A stretch of 64,000 nucleotides of DNA from contig NC_062223.1 in assembly GCF_902686445.1 (NCBI RefSeq), positions 60,876,998 through 60,940,997 on the forward strand. Reading direction: 5' to 3'. Positions 27,700-41,099 of this stretch are shown piece by piece. The position numbers and the translations under genes were made by a program. This stretch comes from Sciurus carolinensis (lineage: Eukaryota; Chordata; Mammalia; Rodentia; Sciuridae). Under the pieces are notes generated by a model that saw nothing but the letters and a program-made list of their open reading frames with translations, was not told the origin of the DNA and ran no database searches. Every line of letters starts with the position of its first letter. Positions within the stretch are counted from its first letter, which is position 1.

Positions 27700-28225
27700 A
27701 TAAATATATATTGTAAGAATTCTTAATATATATTTAATAGTATTAAACTTCATGTTGTGTTTTACTATTTGCTTTATTTTATGGTTTTGGTGTCAGTCTT
27801 TCCATCTCTTTTAATGTACTTTTTTTCTGTTGGGAGTGTTTTTAGAAGGGTTTCTCCTGCCCTGAAATTAGTTAATATTCTGCTCTATTTTCTTTCAATT
27901 GGTTAACTCTATTTTTGAAACATTTAACCCTTTAACTCCTCTTGAATATATTTTGATGTATACTGTCAACTATAACTTAATTTTTTTCTTAAGCAGTTAA
28001 CCAGGGTTCTCTGTCCCAGTTATTAAATTCATCTCATTCACCTCTGAGTTGAAATAACATCTTTCATTGTGCTCTGATTATGTATTTGGAACATATTTTT
28101 CAGAATTTGTTTCTATTCTCTTCCATTTATCTATCTAAACTTTATTAGTACTGTTATACTAATCATTGTAACTTTATAGTATCTTTCCTAATTTTTAAGG
28201 TATTGATGCTTCTCTAAAGTTTATC

Positions 28226-28264
28226 TTATTTATTATTATTATTATTATTATTTATTATTATTAG
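28226..28264. repeat. (TTA)n microsatellite
   Basis: tattattattattattatta run, about 38 bp. Confidence 0.9.
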
Positions 28265-28814
28265 TTTATCTTATTTGTTATTTTATTAACTTGTTAATTG
28301 AAATCCAAAAGTGATTTTTTAAAAAAGGTTACATTTCTATAAAATTTAAGGAGTGAATGGACCCCTTAAAATATTATTTATAATATTAACAAAATAATGT
28401 GTTAAATTCTTACATGTCCCTGAATAATGTTTTATTTTAAAAATACAGACTGTGTTCATTCTCTTTGGTTGTTTGCTCTTTAATATTTAATATTTTGCTT
28501 GCCTTTATGAATGAGATTCTTTATTTCATTATCTTTTGCTATATTTAATGATTCTACTGAAATTTGCTTATTTTACTTTTTTTATAATTTCCCTATTGAA
28601 CTTATTAGATATAATTATATGTCAACTGATATGTATATCTGTGCTCCCCTTCCCTAATTACATTGCCTAGAATCTCAAGAATAATATTAAGTAATAGCAG
28701 ACATTTTGGCATTGTTTTTAATTTATTATATTTGTTTTAATATTTCACATTAATTGACTTATTGACTATTGATTTAAGTTTTTATTTTTCATTAAAAATA
28801 TCCTGTAGTAATCT

Positions 28815-28955
28815 TCAAAAATACAAATAATAATAAGTGATGGAGGGGAAAAATGGTCCACTTATACATTGTTGGTGGGACTGCAAATTAGTACAACCAT
28901 TTTGGAAAACAGTATGGAGATTTCTCAGAAGAACAGGAATAGAACCACCACTACC
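28815..28955 (+). mobile_element. L1 ORF2 C-terminal fragment, sense
   Basis: ttggtgggactgcaaattag, then aaaacagtatggagatttct: the same region as 6180-6310 of the young L1 but on the opposite strand. Confidence 0.8.
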
Positions 28956-28959
28956 CCTT

Positions 28960-29110
28960 TTTTCCCCCTTACTTTGCTTTAGCTTCCACCTATGAGAGAA
29001 GACATTTGAACCTTTTTTTCTGAGTCTGGCCTTACTTCACTTAGCACAATATTCTTCAGTTTCATCCATTTATTAGAAAATGCCTTAATGTTCATACATA
29101 ATTAAGAAAC
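28960..29110 (-). mobile_element. L1 3'UTR fragment, antisense
   Basis: cttcacttagcacaatattc, then tttcatccatttatt, equivalent to about 5885-5965 of the young L1. It abuts the oppositely oriented fragment on its left. Confidence 0.75.
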
Positions 29111-29269
29111 ATTAAATCAATCATTTCCTTTTTTGATTTCACTTAAAAAATGCTTTTACATAAAATTCTTATGTCTACATGATAGGAGTTGGATTACTGC
29201 TAAAATTTGAGAAACACCAAATCAGAATTTTCAATGAGTCTCTGAGCCTTTTTAATGTTTTTATTGTCT

Positions 29270-29580
29270 GTATTTGAGGTGTTCAGCAAGATCTTTTTTT
29301 TTATACACATACATAGTGAAACAATTACTAGTCAGGCAAATTAGCCTATCCATCACCTTTTTCTATGGGTGTGGTAGGAATACCTAAAACCTCTTAGCAA
29401 ATTTCCAGTATACAATTCAATATTATTAATTGTAGTCCTCATGTTGCATGTTAGACCTCTAGACTTTTTTATCCTATGTAACTGCAACTTTATACACTTT
29501 CACCTACTATTTTCCCCTTCTCTTCCCTCCCCTACTTGGCAATTACCATTCTCAATATTGTTTAAGAGAAAATTCCATTT
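29270..29580 (-). mobile_element. Old L1 3'UTR fragment, antisense
   Basis: Contains 'caaattagcctatccatcac' and 'ctcttagcaaatttccagta', which I recall from the 3'UTR of ancient L1M elements. Confidence 0.7.
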
Positions 29581-29814
29581 CTATCCCCTACCATTTTTTT
29601 CCCATAGGTAACCATCTTTCTAGTTAGCAGCAACAGTATAGGAGAGAATGCTATAATTGGCATATATATAACAGCAGCAATCTCAAAGTGGGATTCAAGT
29701 CAGTTTAACATTGTTACAAGTATTGCAAATAGTTTTATTATTAAGAATTTAAATGAACTATAACATAAAATGTTTAGACCTTTTCTTTGGTCTGAAGCAT
29801 TATGTCCCAGTCAG

Positions 29815-29876
29815 GGCAGTGCTGGTGATCAAGCTCTCAGGGCCTCATACATGTTAAGCATGTGCTCCCCAGTCCA
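29815..29876 (-). mobile_element. Old ID SINE fragment
   Basis: cagtgctggtgatcaagctc to ctccccagtcc: an ID sequence on the minus strand, degraded, without tail or TSD. Confidence 0.65.
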
Positions 29877-30164
29877 GGGCCACCACATTTTAAAGGGATC
29901 TTTTGTCTCCTTAGAATTATTAAAATGACTGCAATGGAAAAGAGTCTTGAACATTTACTATGAATAGTAATTAAAAACATAGGAAGATTTGGCCTAATAC
30001 ATGTTATCTAGTTTGAAATTTTGTTGGATAAAAAACGGTATTTGTTCTATATTTTTAGGGAGTTAAGGTAACAGGGAACTTGTTCTTAATAAACAAAAGA
30101 ACTTTAGAAGAACTTATGACTACCTGACATTGATAAGATCAGACTGCAATAATACAGAATATCT

Positions 30165-30215
30165 CAAGTATAGTAGTAGTTCATAAATATTTGGTGAATG
30201 AATGAGTGAATAACT
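30165..30215 (+). mobile_element. L2 3' end fragment
   Basis: agttcataaatatttggtga followed by atgaatgagtg, the typical L2 3' terminal repeat region. Confidence 0.55.
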
Positions 30216-30489
30216 ATATGAAAGGATGAATTAATAAATAAAATCCATGGAAATTTGTCACTGGAAAATTTTAAGAGACATGTTGTAGAGAATATTCCTA
30301 TTTTAGTGGAATGTTATCTTCATGACCTTCTAAGGTTTGTTCCAAATTGATACTCAAGTTTATTATAATAATTAGAAAACTAATTTAAAAATCATCTTTT
30401 CCTGTCAACAAGTAATATAGTAATATATGTTGTAAGGTTCTTAATTGTTTATAAAGTAAATAAAGTATAAAAAAGGCTATGATTTTTTA

Positions 30490-30640
30490 GATTCCTACAG
30501 TAACCCAGTCAGGAAAATATTATTATACCAATTTAACAAATGAATAAAATAAAACTGAGAGAATTAAATAGCTTATCTGGGGTTCTCAGAAAGTTGTGGA
30601 GGTAGGGTTTGATCTTGATTTCTGAAGTCTATTTGGTAGA
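30490..30640 (-). mobile_element. MIR SINE fragment
   Basis: Reverse MIR order: attattataccaatttaaca, aaaactgagagaatta, tagcttatctggggt. Confidence 0.6.
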
Positions 30641-30649
30641 ATACAGAAT

Positions 30650-33600
30650 AGTTTTCAAATTCTTCAAAACCTTAGTGCTCTCAGTGTGATCAAGGGGAAG
30701 ATAGACTCTGGGCTCTTCCTTCTGCAACACACAAACTAAAACAATTCCATTTTTATCCCTTTCTATGTAAATGAGGCAGTATGGCAAAGTAGGAGTGTAT
30801 AAAGGAAACATAGTGACTTTTTGTATAGTACTTAATGTTGATCTATGCCTGAATGAGAAAGAGGGGTAGAGAAATGTGGCAGAAAAATACAAGTACCGAT
30901 GGGGTCCACAGTTAATCTGTGTTAGTTTGAGTGGTACCAAAGGAGTTAAGATGCTAGGGCAGTTATGGTTATGAGACATTCTTAAATGAAATGGTGACAT
31001 ATTAGACCATGTCTAGAGTCTGAGGATTCATCCTCTAACGCCCTGGATGGTTTTAACCTTCTGTGGTTTATCTGAGAGAATCTTAGTCAATCTGCTTGTT
31101 TTGCATACAAGCCCCTCTTGTGCTGTGACTGGCATCCCCTCCTTGGTGTGAAGGCGCCTCCCTGGGCAGTATGCCAGGGAAACAGTAATGTTGGTTGTTT
31201 GAATTAGCACAAACTGTGCTCATGTTTGTCAAACACACAGATAAAAAGAGACACAAAAAATATTATGTGATACTAACCAAAGGAAAATAGTGTTTTCTTC
31301 CCTTAGTCATTAATGATTAAATATATCAATGTATACATTTAAGGATCGAGGTAGATGTGCTTAAAGGTATATACTCCTGCAGCTTACAGAAATGACAGTC
31401 TTTTTCTGATAGGGAAAAAAGTGACTAAACAAACAGTTTTAAATGGACTGTTCTACAAATGATTCCCAGAATTTTTCAAAGCCACAACTGAAACACAGTT
31501 ATTATAGCTCAACTAATATGTCTGAGGGGTTTGGTTCTAAGGCTTAAATAATATTATCATAGTTCACTGGAAGTATTACTTTGTTACTTTGTTAGGGTTG
31601 TTACTAGAAGAAGTAAAATTAAAAACTGTATTACATCAATAGTACAAGCATATCATGATTTTGCTTGGTGCAAATACCAAATTAAGAATGTGAAATTATT
31701 ACAACATTGCTACCAAGTGCTATTGAGGGTCTGGTTTCATTTTTGGTTTTGATTACCAACATAAATCTTCAGAGGAGAGCACAAATAACACAGAAGTCAT
31801 GGTTTTTTTCAGTGCATGGTACATCTTTGAAGGTCAAATAGTATAGGTTATTCTTAAAGTAACTTAAGCCATGCTGTTATCACCATAGGATCAGAATGGA
31901 TCTAATAGCATTCCCACAGAATTAGCATTCTGCATCATGGGTTACTACCTTAGATGTCAATTCTCTTTCCTATTTTGTTTGTTTTTATACTAAGGGCCTA
32001 GACTAAGTACTCCGATCACTTATTCTATACACTGCTTTTCTACAGATTACTGTTTTTAGGAATAGTAATTCACAGTGACTGCTGCTTTCTGTTGTAAGAA
32101 TAACAGAAGGACTAGAATGGTCTTAAAAAGCTATGACTGTACCCTTAGTATAATCATTTATAAATGAGTTTTTCTTGAATTCTCACTTATAAATTTATAG
32201 TAATTTTTCATTTGGGAGATCTTACAAAAAAAAAAAAACCACTGGAAATGCTTAGAGATGAAAGGGATTCAGTAGTAGCTGATGTTTAGATTTTGTGTAT
32301 TTTAAATTTTTAAATTGTCATTTTTAAGACAAATGCTCTGTATTGTTCTGGACACCAATCATGAAAGAGACTGAGCACACAGTTGTTGTTTTCTTACTTT
32401 CCTATTTGTATTAAATAATGTAGTAGGGTGTTTACCACTATTTTCTGTACCTAAAGTAATTGTAGAACTTTAGAGTAGTATCTAGAATATAGACTTTCAA
32501 AGAATTAGAGCTAGAAGCACTTTGTATCTTATGTAATCCAACTCTTTATTTTCCATACATTAACCCCAATATCCAGAAAAGTTAGTGCTCTAAATAACAG
32601 TAAATTCCTAAGGAAGAAACTTAATATTCCTCCCAAATAAGATGTTTACCCATTTCATATAGCCTTTTGATTGTCTTGTAATCAATAGTGAGTAATAATT
32701 GTAGAATCATGGACTCCTTTTGCTAACAATAAATGCACAGAGCAGCTAGTTTTATAAATAAATATATATGCCTTATAACACAGGAACACCCATAGTTTTT
32801 TAATTATACTATTTTGCATGAATGTAGACTTTTCAGAGCTCTCCTTTGTACTCTCTGTTATAAACATCTTTTACTTCTTTTGAAGTCTGTGTGATATACA
32901 TACAAGCAATTAAAACCTCCTGCAACTTGAGGTTGGAGACACAAGGTCTTCTTAATTAAAATTCAAACAAAAGCTACCGGCAAAAATTCGTACTATATGA
33001 TTAAGGTCTAAAGTATTATGATACATTAGAATCATTGTTAACTGTTAGGATTAAAAGAAATCGATATGCTAGGGAAAAGATCAGTTGAATCTAATTAGTG
33101 AAATCAATGTTTACTTAAAAGAAAATCTGAAGTTTAATAACAGGTTCTGGTTATAAATATAACACTGGCTAAAATTATTCTTTGTTGTTATTACACTGAC
33201 CACATAATCATATTTTAAATTCATTGAATAAGAATCTGAAATTTCTTTTTGTAGTTAATTATTGTAATTAAAAACATATAACTTTAAATCATATCTGGTT
33301 TCAAAATTTTCAATTATAAAATGTTATTATATGTAAAAATATCATCAATTATAAAATATTCCTATTGATTCCTTTTCAAAAAGACTAATTTCAGTAGGAA
33401 CTACATCCTAGAGTGGGAAAAGGACAAAACTGGTTAGAGGTAAAAAGATCCAGAGCATTCTGTAACAACTATGATTGTATTAAATAAGTATTAGAGCATT
33501 TGATAATTTATCAAAATAAAAAAGAATATATTTTGGTATAATATGAAAACAAGAGATTTACATGTTTCTTCTTTGTTGCTATGAGAAAAATAAAGGTTAT

Positions 33601-34365
33601 AACCAGCATGGAGAAGAGAAACTTACTAATTGCAGCCTAGATTTTCAGTAGAATGAAGGTCATTAGCAATTTCCTGGAAGTCATTCAGATTGCTTACCAG
33701 GAAGTGGTAGCTAGTAGGACATCTGTAATCCTCCTGTGTGGAATTAGTGAAAATACTGGAACTTTAATGATGTGTGTTAGATTTAAGCCATTGGTGAATT
33801 TTCTCTATCAAAGTAAGTATATACTTTGAATACAAACTATTTTTATTTCAGTGTTAGTATATAAATCCAGAATTGAAAATAACTAATTAGAACAAATAAG
33901 AAAAATTAATAAGAAAAGGAATTTTAAGTTTAATATCACTGCTATAAATAAAAAAAATTAACTAACATTCATACTTCTACCCATACTTGCATACAGACCT
34001 ATAGATTGGAGTATGACTCATAGTGGAATGAGAGATGATGGGAAACAACAGAACAATAGGAATCTGGGAGTGAAATGTGTTTGGGCAAATTGAAGGAAAC
34101 TTCTCTTATGAATAGGAGTGATGATTTCACATTTTGGGGTGGTAAGCTTCATCTCATTTTTGGTAGCATTCTCCTATCTCCATAAAAATGAGAAAACTGA
34201 ATGTTAAGTGAAAATGCCTCACAAGACATAAACTTTAATCTTGGTATTCATTATAGTGAGAGAGATGGGGACTTAGGAATTTTTAGCCTAACGTATCTAC
34301 ATTACCTGAATGATTGATTGACTCACTGAGGATTGGAATCTCTGGAACTATCAAGAATGGCAGAA
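30650..34365. other. Intron sequence, mostly single copy
   Basis: No gene recognised. A 123-codon antisense frame at 30629-31000 overlaps a MIR and has no recognisable domain. 31030-31210 is locally less AT-rich and could be a conserved noncoding element, which needs a cross-species alignment. 32500-32600 has a weak resemblance to an ancient mammalian SINE. Confidence 0.45.
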
Positions 34366-34368
34366 GAG

Positions 34369-34409
34369 TATATGTATGTATATGTATATATATATATATA
34401 TATATACAA

Positions 34410-34450
<41 letters not shown>
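34369..34450. repeat. (TA)n microsatellite
   Basis: tatatgtatgtatatgtata, then long pure TA runs ending in cacacaca. Confidence 0.95.
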
Positions 34451-37400
34451 TAAATTTATGCAGTTGAAGTAGAAGTTGCTAGTTGTTTTCCAGTGGGAAT
34501 AAGATCAAGAGTATTTGATTATATGCCACTGCCATTTGTTATTTCTTATATCACAAATTCTTTGTAGGAAATGATTAGACATGTATAAGATTTTTAATAT
34601 GTTCTAATTAGTATACATGAGAGTAGAATGCATTTTAGACATGAAGAAGATTGAGAAGAAGTTCTAACTGAAAGCCCAAGTAACTGGTATTATCAAATTT
34701 ATCAACTTTATGATATAGTTCATGTTTACAATATTGACTCAACCAAAAATGGTATTCAACTTATTGATAAATAAACATTTTTCAGATAAGCAAGGCCTGG
34801 TGAATACTACCCAAGGCAGCATCATTTCCAACTTATTATAACACATAGTTTAGCTATCTAAGCCTCCAAAATCCTTTCAGTATTATTAAATTTATTTGTT
34901 TAAGTACAGGTCAAATTGTGCCCAAAACTTTTAAGATATTTTCTATATAATTTCGACTCTGGCATTTTGTTATAATAGTAGCTAAAACTTAAAAATCTTT
35001 GTGTTAAAATGGGATATTCAAGTGTAACATTTTTGGATGCATGGTTGGTATATATTTTCTTTATGACTGAGAGAGGTGAGATTTACTTTTTATGCATTTA
35101 TTTAAAAGTCAATGCAGAAGATGTTAGTAAACACCAAATAGTAGGAAAACATTTAAAAATGTACTAGTATTAATTTACTCTAATTCATTTTAGCTTCTTT
35201 CATTTTAATACATGTGTGTGATTTTAAAATATACATTTGTGATAATTTTATATACAACTGATTCATGGAAGAAAAATGCATGGGATAGTGTTAATCTCAT
35301 GCTATTTTTGGCCCAGGAATGTACTGTGTTTAGCACCCTAGGTGCGAGGGTGTGCCCTGGGCATTTCCTTAGTCTAAAGTCAGCTCTTGACCAAATTCTC
35401 AGTGGGTAGCTGTGTCACGTAAAGAACTGGCCCATGGTGCTAGACCTCCCACACTCTTAGTATTTAGGTCATTTGTCTGAATTAAAAAAAAATTGCTAGG
35501 CTAACCACTTAATAAAATGTGTATATTTTCATCCAAATGGTGTTTTTATGAATAAGGACCTTGAAATAAGCATAAATTGTACATTATTCTCTACATTTTA
35601 AAATGTGTTGCTACTGTTGGTAATTACCACTGAGTGCATATTTAATGCACTGAGGAAATTTGATGCAATTATTCCGTTTATTTGTGATTCCCCTTCAATC
35701 CAAATGTCTGCATTAAACTATTGAAAAAGAAAACTACAGAGAATTTAGGTCATTTAAAAAATGCACTCATTTTCTGAACTCTGGCAGTAAACTTCTATCA
35801 CCCTAACCAAGATAAAATTAGTATGGGCCTGACATTGTAAAGGATAGGGTTCCAAAGTTTAGGTAATTTAAAATAAAATTATCTTTTAAATATAACCTTA
35901 AAGAGTATGGGCCAAATGCAGACCAGCTTCTTATGGAAGTCAATGAGAGATGAGTATAACAGAGCTCAAAATTTAGCTAGTTTAACTTGGGACAAATTAT
36001 TTTTCCTCAGGCCTCTTTTCCGCACTTAGGAGTTGATTACACCAGGAAATGGATTGAATAGACACAAGTTGGTAGCTTTTAGAGAGTCTGTACAAAATGA
36101 CAGAAACCACAGAGAAAAGGTCTAAGTCTGTCTCTCTTCCATGAGTGCCTGGCATGTTTTAAAGCATGGGGAGTTTGGGTACTGGAAAGGAGCTCTAATG
36201 CTGAAAGGTTCTGAACATAAGATGAGTGCAAGAGGGGTACAGCTTTTGTAAGGTCCACTTTTTATTTTCTCCTTTGATCATAAACTAGTAAGAAAAGTAC
36301 ACACGTTTCACAGAAATGATTCAATATCATTAAAATGATTTGGCCAGGGAATAGAATAAGGCAGAAGAACACAGGTTATAAATGGGAAGGAGGAATTCCA
36401 CATCCATTTTGTTAGTAGGCATCATCCAGTATGAGTTCCCTTTCTACTGTGTTTTGATAAAGTTATTAAATATCTCTCTGTGGTGGAGAACAGATTTAAA
36501 ATGAGATTTATTCCATGCCTTTAAAAAGACATTTCTTCATATAATAATGAGAGACCTGTGTTTTTAGATTTAAAGCAGAGTTACGTTCCTATTAACATTT
36601 GTTTAACTAGTGTTCCATCACAACAGGTGCACAATTATTTTTATGAGTAAAATATTATAAGCTTTCAAAATTAGCCAGGGCAAAATGCAAGTTGTCTGAT
36701 TAAATAATCAGAGCTGATACTTAAAATACATTTGATTTCCACAGTAATTTTAAAATGTTCCATACCCGTCTCTTATTCTGATATGCACAGGGAGTTGCAA
36801 TTGTTTGTGGTATGTAAGTAGTAGCTTGTATTGTAACTAGTTTGATATACATCAAGTAATTCAATTGACATTATAAAACAAACTACTAAAATATAATGTT
36901 TAATATTTTAATATTTAATATTTATTAATGAAGTGGGTAGTATGCTTAACATTAAATCAGTAAAAAAAAGTGGCTCTTTCCCCTTGAAGACTATTCTGCA
37001 TTCAATTAAAAGGCACATCAGATTAGAAAATTAAAGCCTAGTGTATGCTCTTTTAAATTTAATTTGTGGGGGTAAAAATAATTAAAATATATTTCAGTTC
37101 ATGAAATGTGTAGAACAAAAATGTGTACACCAAAATTACTGATTATCTTGGTGGACAGTAAAGACTCCCAAATGGTTAAAAAAAAAAACAAAGCAAAAAA
37201 CAAACAAACAAAACAAAAAAACAAACAAACCACTGCTTGCCTCCTCCACAAATGAACAGAATATGAAGCTTACCTGGGAGACAACTTCACCATGTTTTAG
37301 AAGTGCTACAAAAGTGCAGCTGTTAGAAACCAATTATAGGCAGGTAACTGTTTGTTTTCATATCTAAATCTGTTTGTCAATCAGGGGAATGCAATGAATC

Positions 37401-38690
37401 AGGAGAGGGGATCTCAAATACAAATCACAGAGTAAGGCAGAGCATCTGGAATGGGTCCAAGCCACAAGAATTAGGGCAGGAGTATAGATGGAATCAAATC
37501 CATGCATGTGCACATGGCCCCTGGCTTTGACCATACTTTTTAAATAAATTTAAAAGTAGAGGTTATTGGAGGAAAATGTCAGTTTTCTGTTGAGAGCAAT
37601 GTGATTTTAAGATTTGTTGGAAACAATGTGGTTATTTATAAGAGAGAGATTATTAAGAAATCTTCTACAGATCTTTACAAATATAGGATATTTCTAATAC
37701 TGGCTTGTAAACAACATTTTTTAATTGAGATTTTTAATTTATTTTATAATTTGGGAGTCCACTGAGATATATCTTTGACCATATTATAAACAGGTAGGTT
37801 TTTACTACTTTGAAATTCATTTATAGTAATTTCCAGCTTATAAGGCTGTTTATGAAGAAATTTGTTTTATCTGGACTCAGGAACACATTTTTACTGCAGT
37901 TAGTAAAGCCACCTCTACTGTTCAAATATGCAGTTGTTGTGCTCAGGTTGCAAGATGTCAAGAGACAGTGAAGTATACAAAGAGTACTTTACATAAGTCT
38001 ATATGACTAGAAATATTTTCCATGCTGAAATGTGGGAAAACCTACTGAGACCCTGAAGTTTAAGTTGGTAACATCAAGAAAACATAAATAGAAGTTTATT
38101 AAGAAAGCTAAAGAAAATGAAATGGGCACAACCACACTGTGGTTTTGCTTAAACACAGGCTTTCACATTCATTGAGAGTCCTGGATTTCTTTTCAAATGG
38201 TTACTGAAAGGAGCTTTTTTATTTTTCCAGGCATAGTTTAGTGCCAGTAGGCATTTGCCTCGAAGCATGATGGCTGTTCTCTAACCCTCACTATTGACTG
38301 TGTATTTCTCGGCTATGGCTATCATGGTTTAGGGTTGCCCTCCCAGATGGATGTTGGAAAGCATTTTACTGAAATACTTGTTTCTTGTCTCAAGTCTTTC
38401 TCTGTGTACTATTCAGTTTGGGTATTAGGAAGAAGAGGAGGGGATCATTCTTATCTGACATGGGCCACAATTTAAATATTTACACAAGTGCTCCTATGAG
38501 GTGGCATCAGAACTAATGAAAACACAAATGTACAAGAAGTGAGGAATGAGATGCAATGAAATACTGGAGGAAATAATTGAGTTTTTTTTTTTTTAAATTC
38601 TGAAAAGGAGAATTTGCTTACAATTGCAAGGAAGGACTATGAAGAGATTCTCTGTATTGTATGTTACAAAGAAAACTGGAGGTATGACCA
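34451..38690. other. Intron sequence, mostly single copy
   Basis: No gene or clear transposon recognised over about 4.2 kb, apart from simple repeats: an (A/C)-rich (CAAA)n patch at 37180-37230 and a T-run at 38581-38594. Confidence 0.45.
37180..37230. repeat. (CAAA)n-rich simple repeat
   Basis: aacaaacaaacaaaacaaaa-type run. Confidence 0.88.
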
Positions 38691-38693
38691 GGG

Positions 38694-38696
<3 letters not shown>

Positions 38697-38727
<31 letters not shown>
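38697..38727. repeat. Poly(A) run (about 31 bp)
   Basis: Uninterrupted A after ggattaa; no retroposed sequence with a body is recognised to its left. Confidence 0.9.
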
Positions 38728-39021
38728 CCCTTTTACCCTCTCACAATGAACAATTCTTATTGTGGTTGACACTGAGAAAAGCTTTCTTATTGGCATGTTA
38801 ATCTCAGAATGAGGAAGTGATCTTTAGAATTCTTCTCATCCATTCCTGTTTTAAAGAAGGGACTCATTTGTAGAATTTCAACCCATCCACAAATCTTTTT
38901 GCAGTATTTATTATTGGGCGACATGGGGTTTATATTAGTTCATATTTTCTACCATTGGACATGAGAATTTTCTGTTTTAAAAGACCTATCAAGAAGCAAG
39001 AAAGGAGGATGCTGATAAAAG

Positions 39022-39245
39022 CAAGAACTGACATTTATTGGTCAAATACTTGCATCACAGTGCTTTCATGTATTTAAACTTAATCCTCCAACTGATGCCA
39101 TGAAGCAGGTGTCATTATCCTCCTTTTACAAAGAAGAGAGAATAAAATAATTTTCACAAGACACTAAGATAATTGTGACCAAGCCAGGATTTTAATCTAG
39201 AACTATATGATGCTAAAGCTCATGCCTTTCCCATCAAAACATGCT
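39022..39245 (-). mobile_element. MIR SINE
   Basis: Reverse MIR order: cttaatcctccaactgatgc, cattatcctccttttacaaa, aagccaggattttaatctag. Confidence 0.8.
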
Positions 39246-39256
39246 GGAAACATCTG

Positions 39257-39367
39257 CTTCTTCCTTCCTTCCTTCCTTTCTTCCTTCCTTCCTTCCTTCC
39301 TTTTTTCCTTCCTTCCTTCCTTCCTTCCTTCCTTTCCCTTTCCCTCTCTCTCTCTCTCCCTTCCTCC
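39257..39367. repeat. (TTCC)n pyrimidine tract, 111 bases
   Basis: Uninterrupted pyrimidines, mainly ttcc units then (CT)n. It abuts the tail side of the SINE at 39364. Confidence 0.95.
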
Positions 39368-39558
39368 AGATATTGAACCCAGAGGAACTTAACCATTGAG
39401 CCACATCCTCAGGCTATTTATATTTTATTTCAAGACAATGTCTTTCTAAGTTGTTTAGGGCCTCACTACATTGCTGAGACTGGCTTTGAACTTGCAATCC
39501 TCCTGCCTCAGTCTTCTGAGCCATAGAGATTACAGGTGTGCATCACTGTGCCTGGCTC
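39364..39558 (-). mobile_element. B1-dID dimeric SINE
   Basis: Minus strand: ID half (tattgaacccagaggaactt), linker, B1 half (cttgcaatcctcctgcctca to gtgcatcactgtgcctggct). The usual T-rich tail is replaced by the (TTCC)n tract. Confidence 0.88.
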
Positions 39559-39569
39559 CAGATATTATT

Positions 39570-40860
39570 GAACACATCTCATGCTCTTCCCTGATCTGTC
39601 ATATTACTTTTTGAGCTAAAGAAACAGAAAAACAGAAGAAAAGAAAAACAAAAATACTGATTAACATCCTGTCTATGAGAATGTCTTACTCTTACCTGTG
39701 AAATTTGCTTTCTTTTAAATATCTATAATTTTTCTTTTCAATTCTGTCACCATAAATTTTCCCTTTTGTATTAACTAAAATTGTTCAGGTTTGAGGATAT
39801 CATTTATCCTTCAGTGTATCTTGGGTTTTCTAGTTTGCTACTGAGGATTATTTCATATTTTTCCAGCTTTCTAGGATAATCTGATCTGCAATTCAACAGT
39901 GAATCATCTCTGGATATTAGACAGTTGACAGGATGCCTGGATTTGTCATAAGAGTAATTATAGAACATAAGCTTTAGAAACTCCAGTGCTGGCTAGATTT
40001 CTGGCATCTTTATACTTCTAGCATAATAGACTATATATTTCTGTGTTAATAGCACAAACTTGTGAACCATGAATAAAATTTTAATAATTAAGGGTAATGT
40101 GGTTAATTATTAAATTAAAACTGTGAGAAATAGTTAAAGGAAGATTGTTATCTCTCTATAATGACCATCATCATCATGGATATAATCCTTATTTTATACT
40201 ACAATCTGTTAATCACTTGATTCTAGAAATTTATTCATAATATAATTTTCTGATATTTATTAAAACATTTTAAAAGTTAACTTCTTTGTCTTTTGCTCAT
40301 CATAACAATGAAATTGCTGGTACTCATAGAAAAATATGTGTTTTGAATTTGAGGGTGTGCAGAGGACACTATTATTTTGAGGATTACATCACCAAATTGC
40401 CTTAAACAATTTCAGTTTTTAAAATTCCCAGAAGGGGACTTAGAACTAAGGTAATACTGCTACCTTAGGTCTGGCTAACGACTTAAATGGGGATGTGAGT
40501 ACTGAATCTCCATATGGTAAAATAGACTTGAGGCAACCAATACTTGCAGCATAAGAGCAAGGGGTAATGGTCACTGTGAGGGATCAAGGAAAGATTTTTA
40601 AGTCCAGAAGTTAGGAAATGATGAACACCTGTATATAAGATGACAGGAATAACGAGTCAGAATTGAAGATACAGAAGGACTACATGGTATATACCTAGTA
40701 ATTCAGCACTGTTAAAAGGAGAGAAAGAAGCCACCATAAGTAGTATTTGAGTGTTTTGACCCTTGATTCTAGGATAAGATTGTCCAGTCCTGGTTATCTG
40801 TTTAATATAGTTAGAGACCAATGTTTATGGCTAGATGAAAGGAAAAATTTTGTATATTAC
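39570..40860. other. Intron sequence without recognised elements
   Basis: AT-rich single-copy-looking sequence; nothing to name. Confidence 0.45.
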
Positions 40861-40861
40861 T

Positions 40862-41095
40862 CTATATCTGTGCTCCCCATTTTGAAGCTATTAGCTACTA
40901 GCAACATGTGGCTATTTAATAACTCAAATCAATTAAAAATAACCAAAATTAAAATTCAGTTTCTTAGTCATAATAACCATATATTAAGTACTTCATTACC
41001 ATATCTGGTTAGTGGGTACCAGATTAAATAGCAAAGATGTAGAAAGTTTCCATTATGATAGAAAGCAGTGTTGGACAGTATTGTTCTGTATTATA
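40862..41095. mobile_element. hAT-Charlie-like nonautonomous DNA transposon (MER3/MER58-like)
   Basis: agctactagcaacatgtggc, ttaaaattcagtttcttagt and gcagtgttggacagt form the pattern of a common mammalian hAT-derived MER element with inverted ends (gtccaata/tattggac). The family name is uncertain. Confidence 0.5.
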
Positions 41096-41099
41096 AAAG

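Larger units (their letters stand above)
27090..28810 (-). mobile_element. Ancient L1 (L1M type), ORF2 and 3' part
   Basis: Minus strand. It runs from a C-terminal ORF2/3' region (aaattcttggaccaaagagt, the 'TGGGTCAAAGGGTATG' place of old L1s) to the reverse-transcriptase region (about 28660-28720, aagtaatagcagacattttg). It is heavily decayed, with two AT-rich microsatellites inside. Confidence 0.65.

Noticed and set aside
30629..31000. 123-codon antisense frame
   Set aside because: No recognisable domain, partly within a MIR, no splice or promoter context; within chance for this length of DNA.
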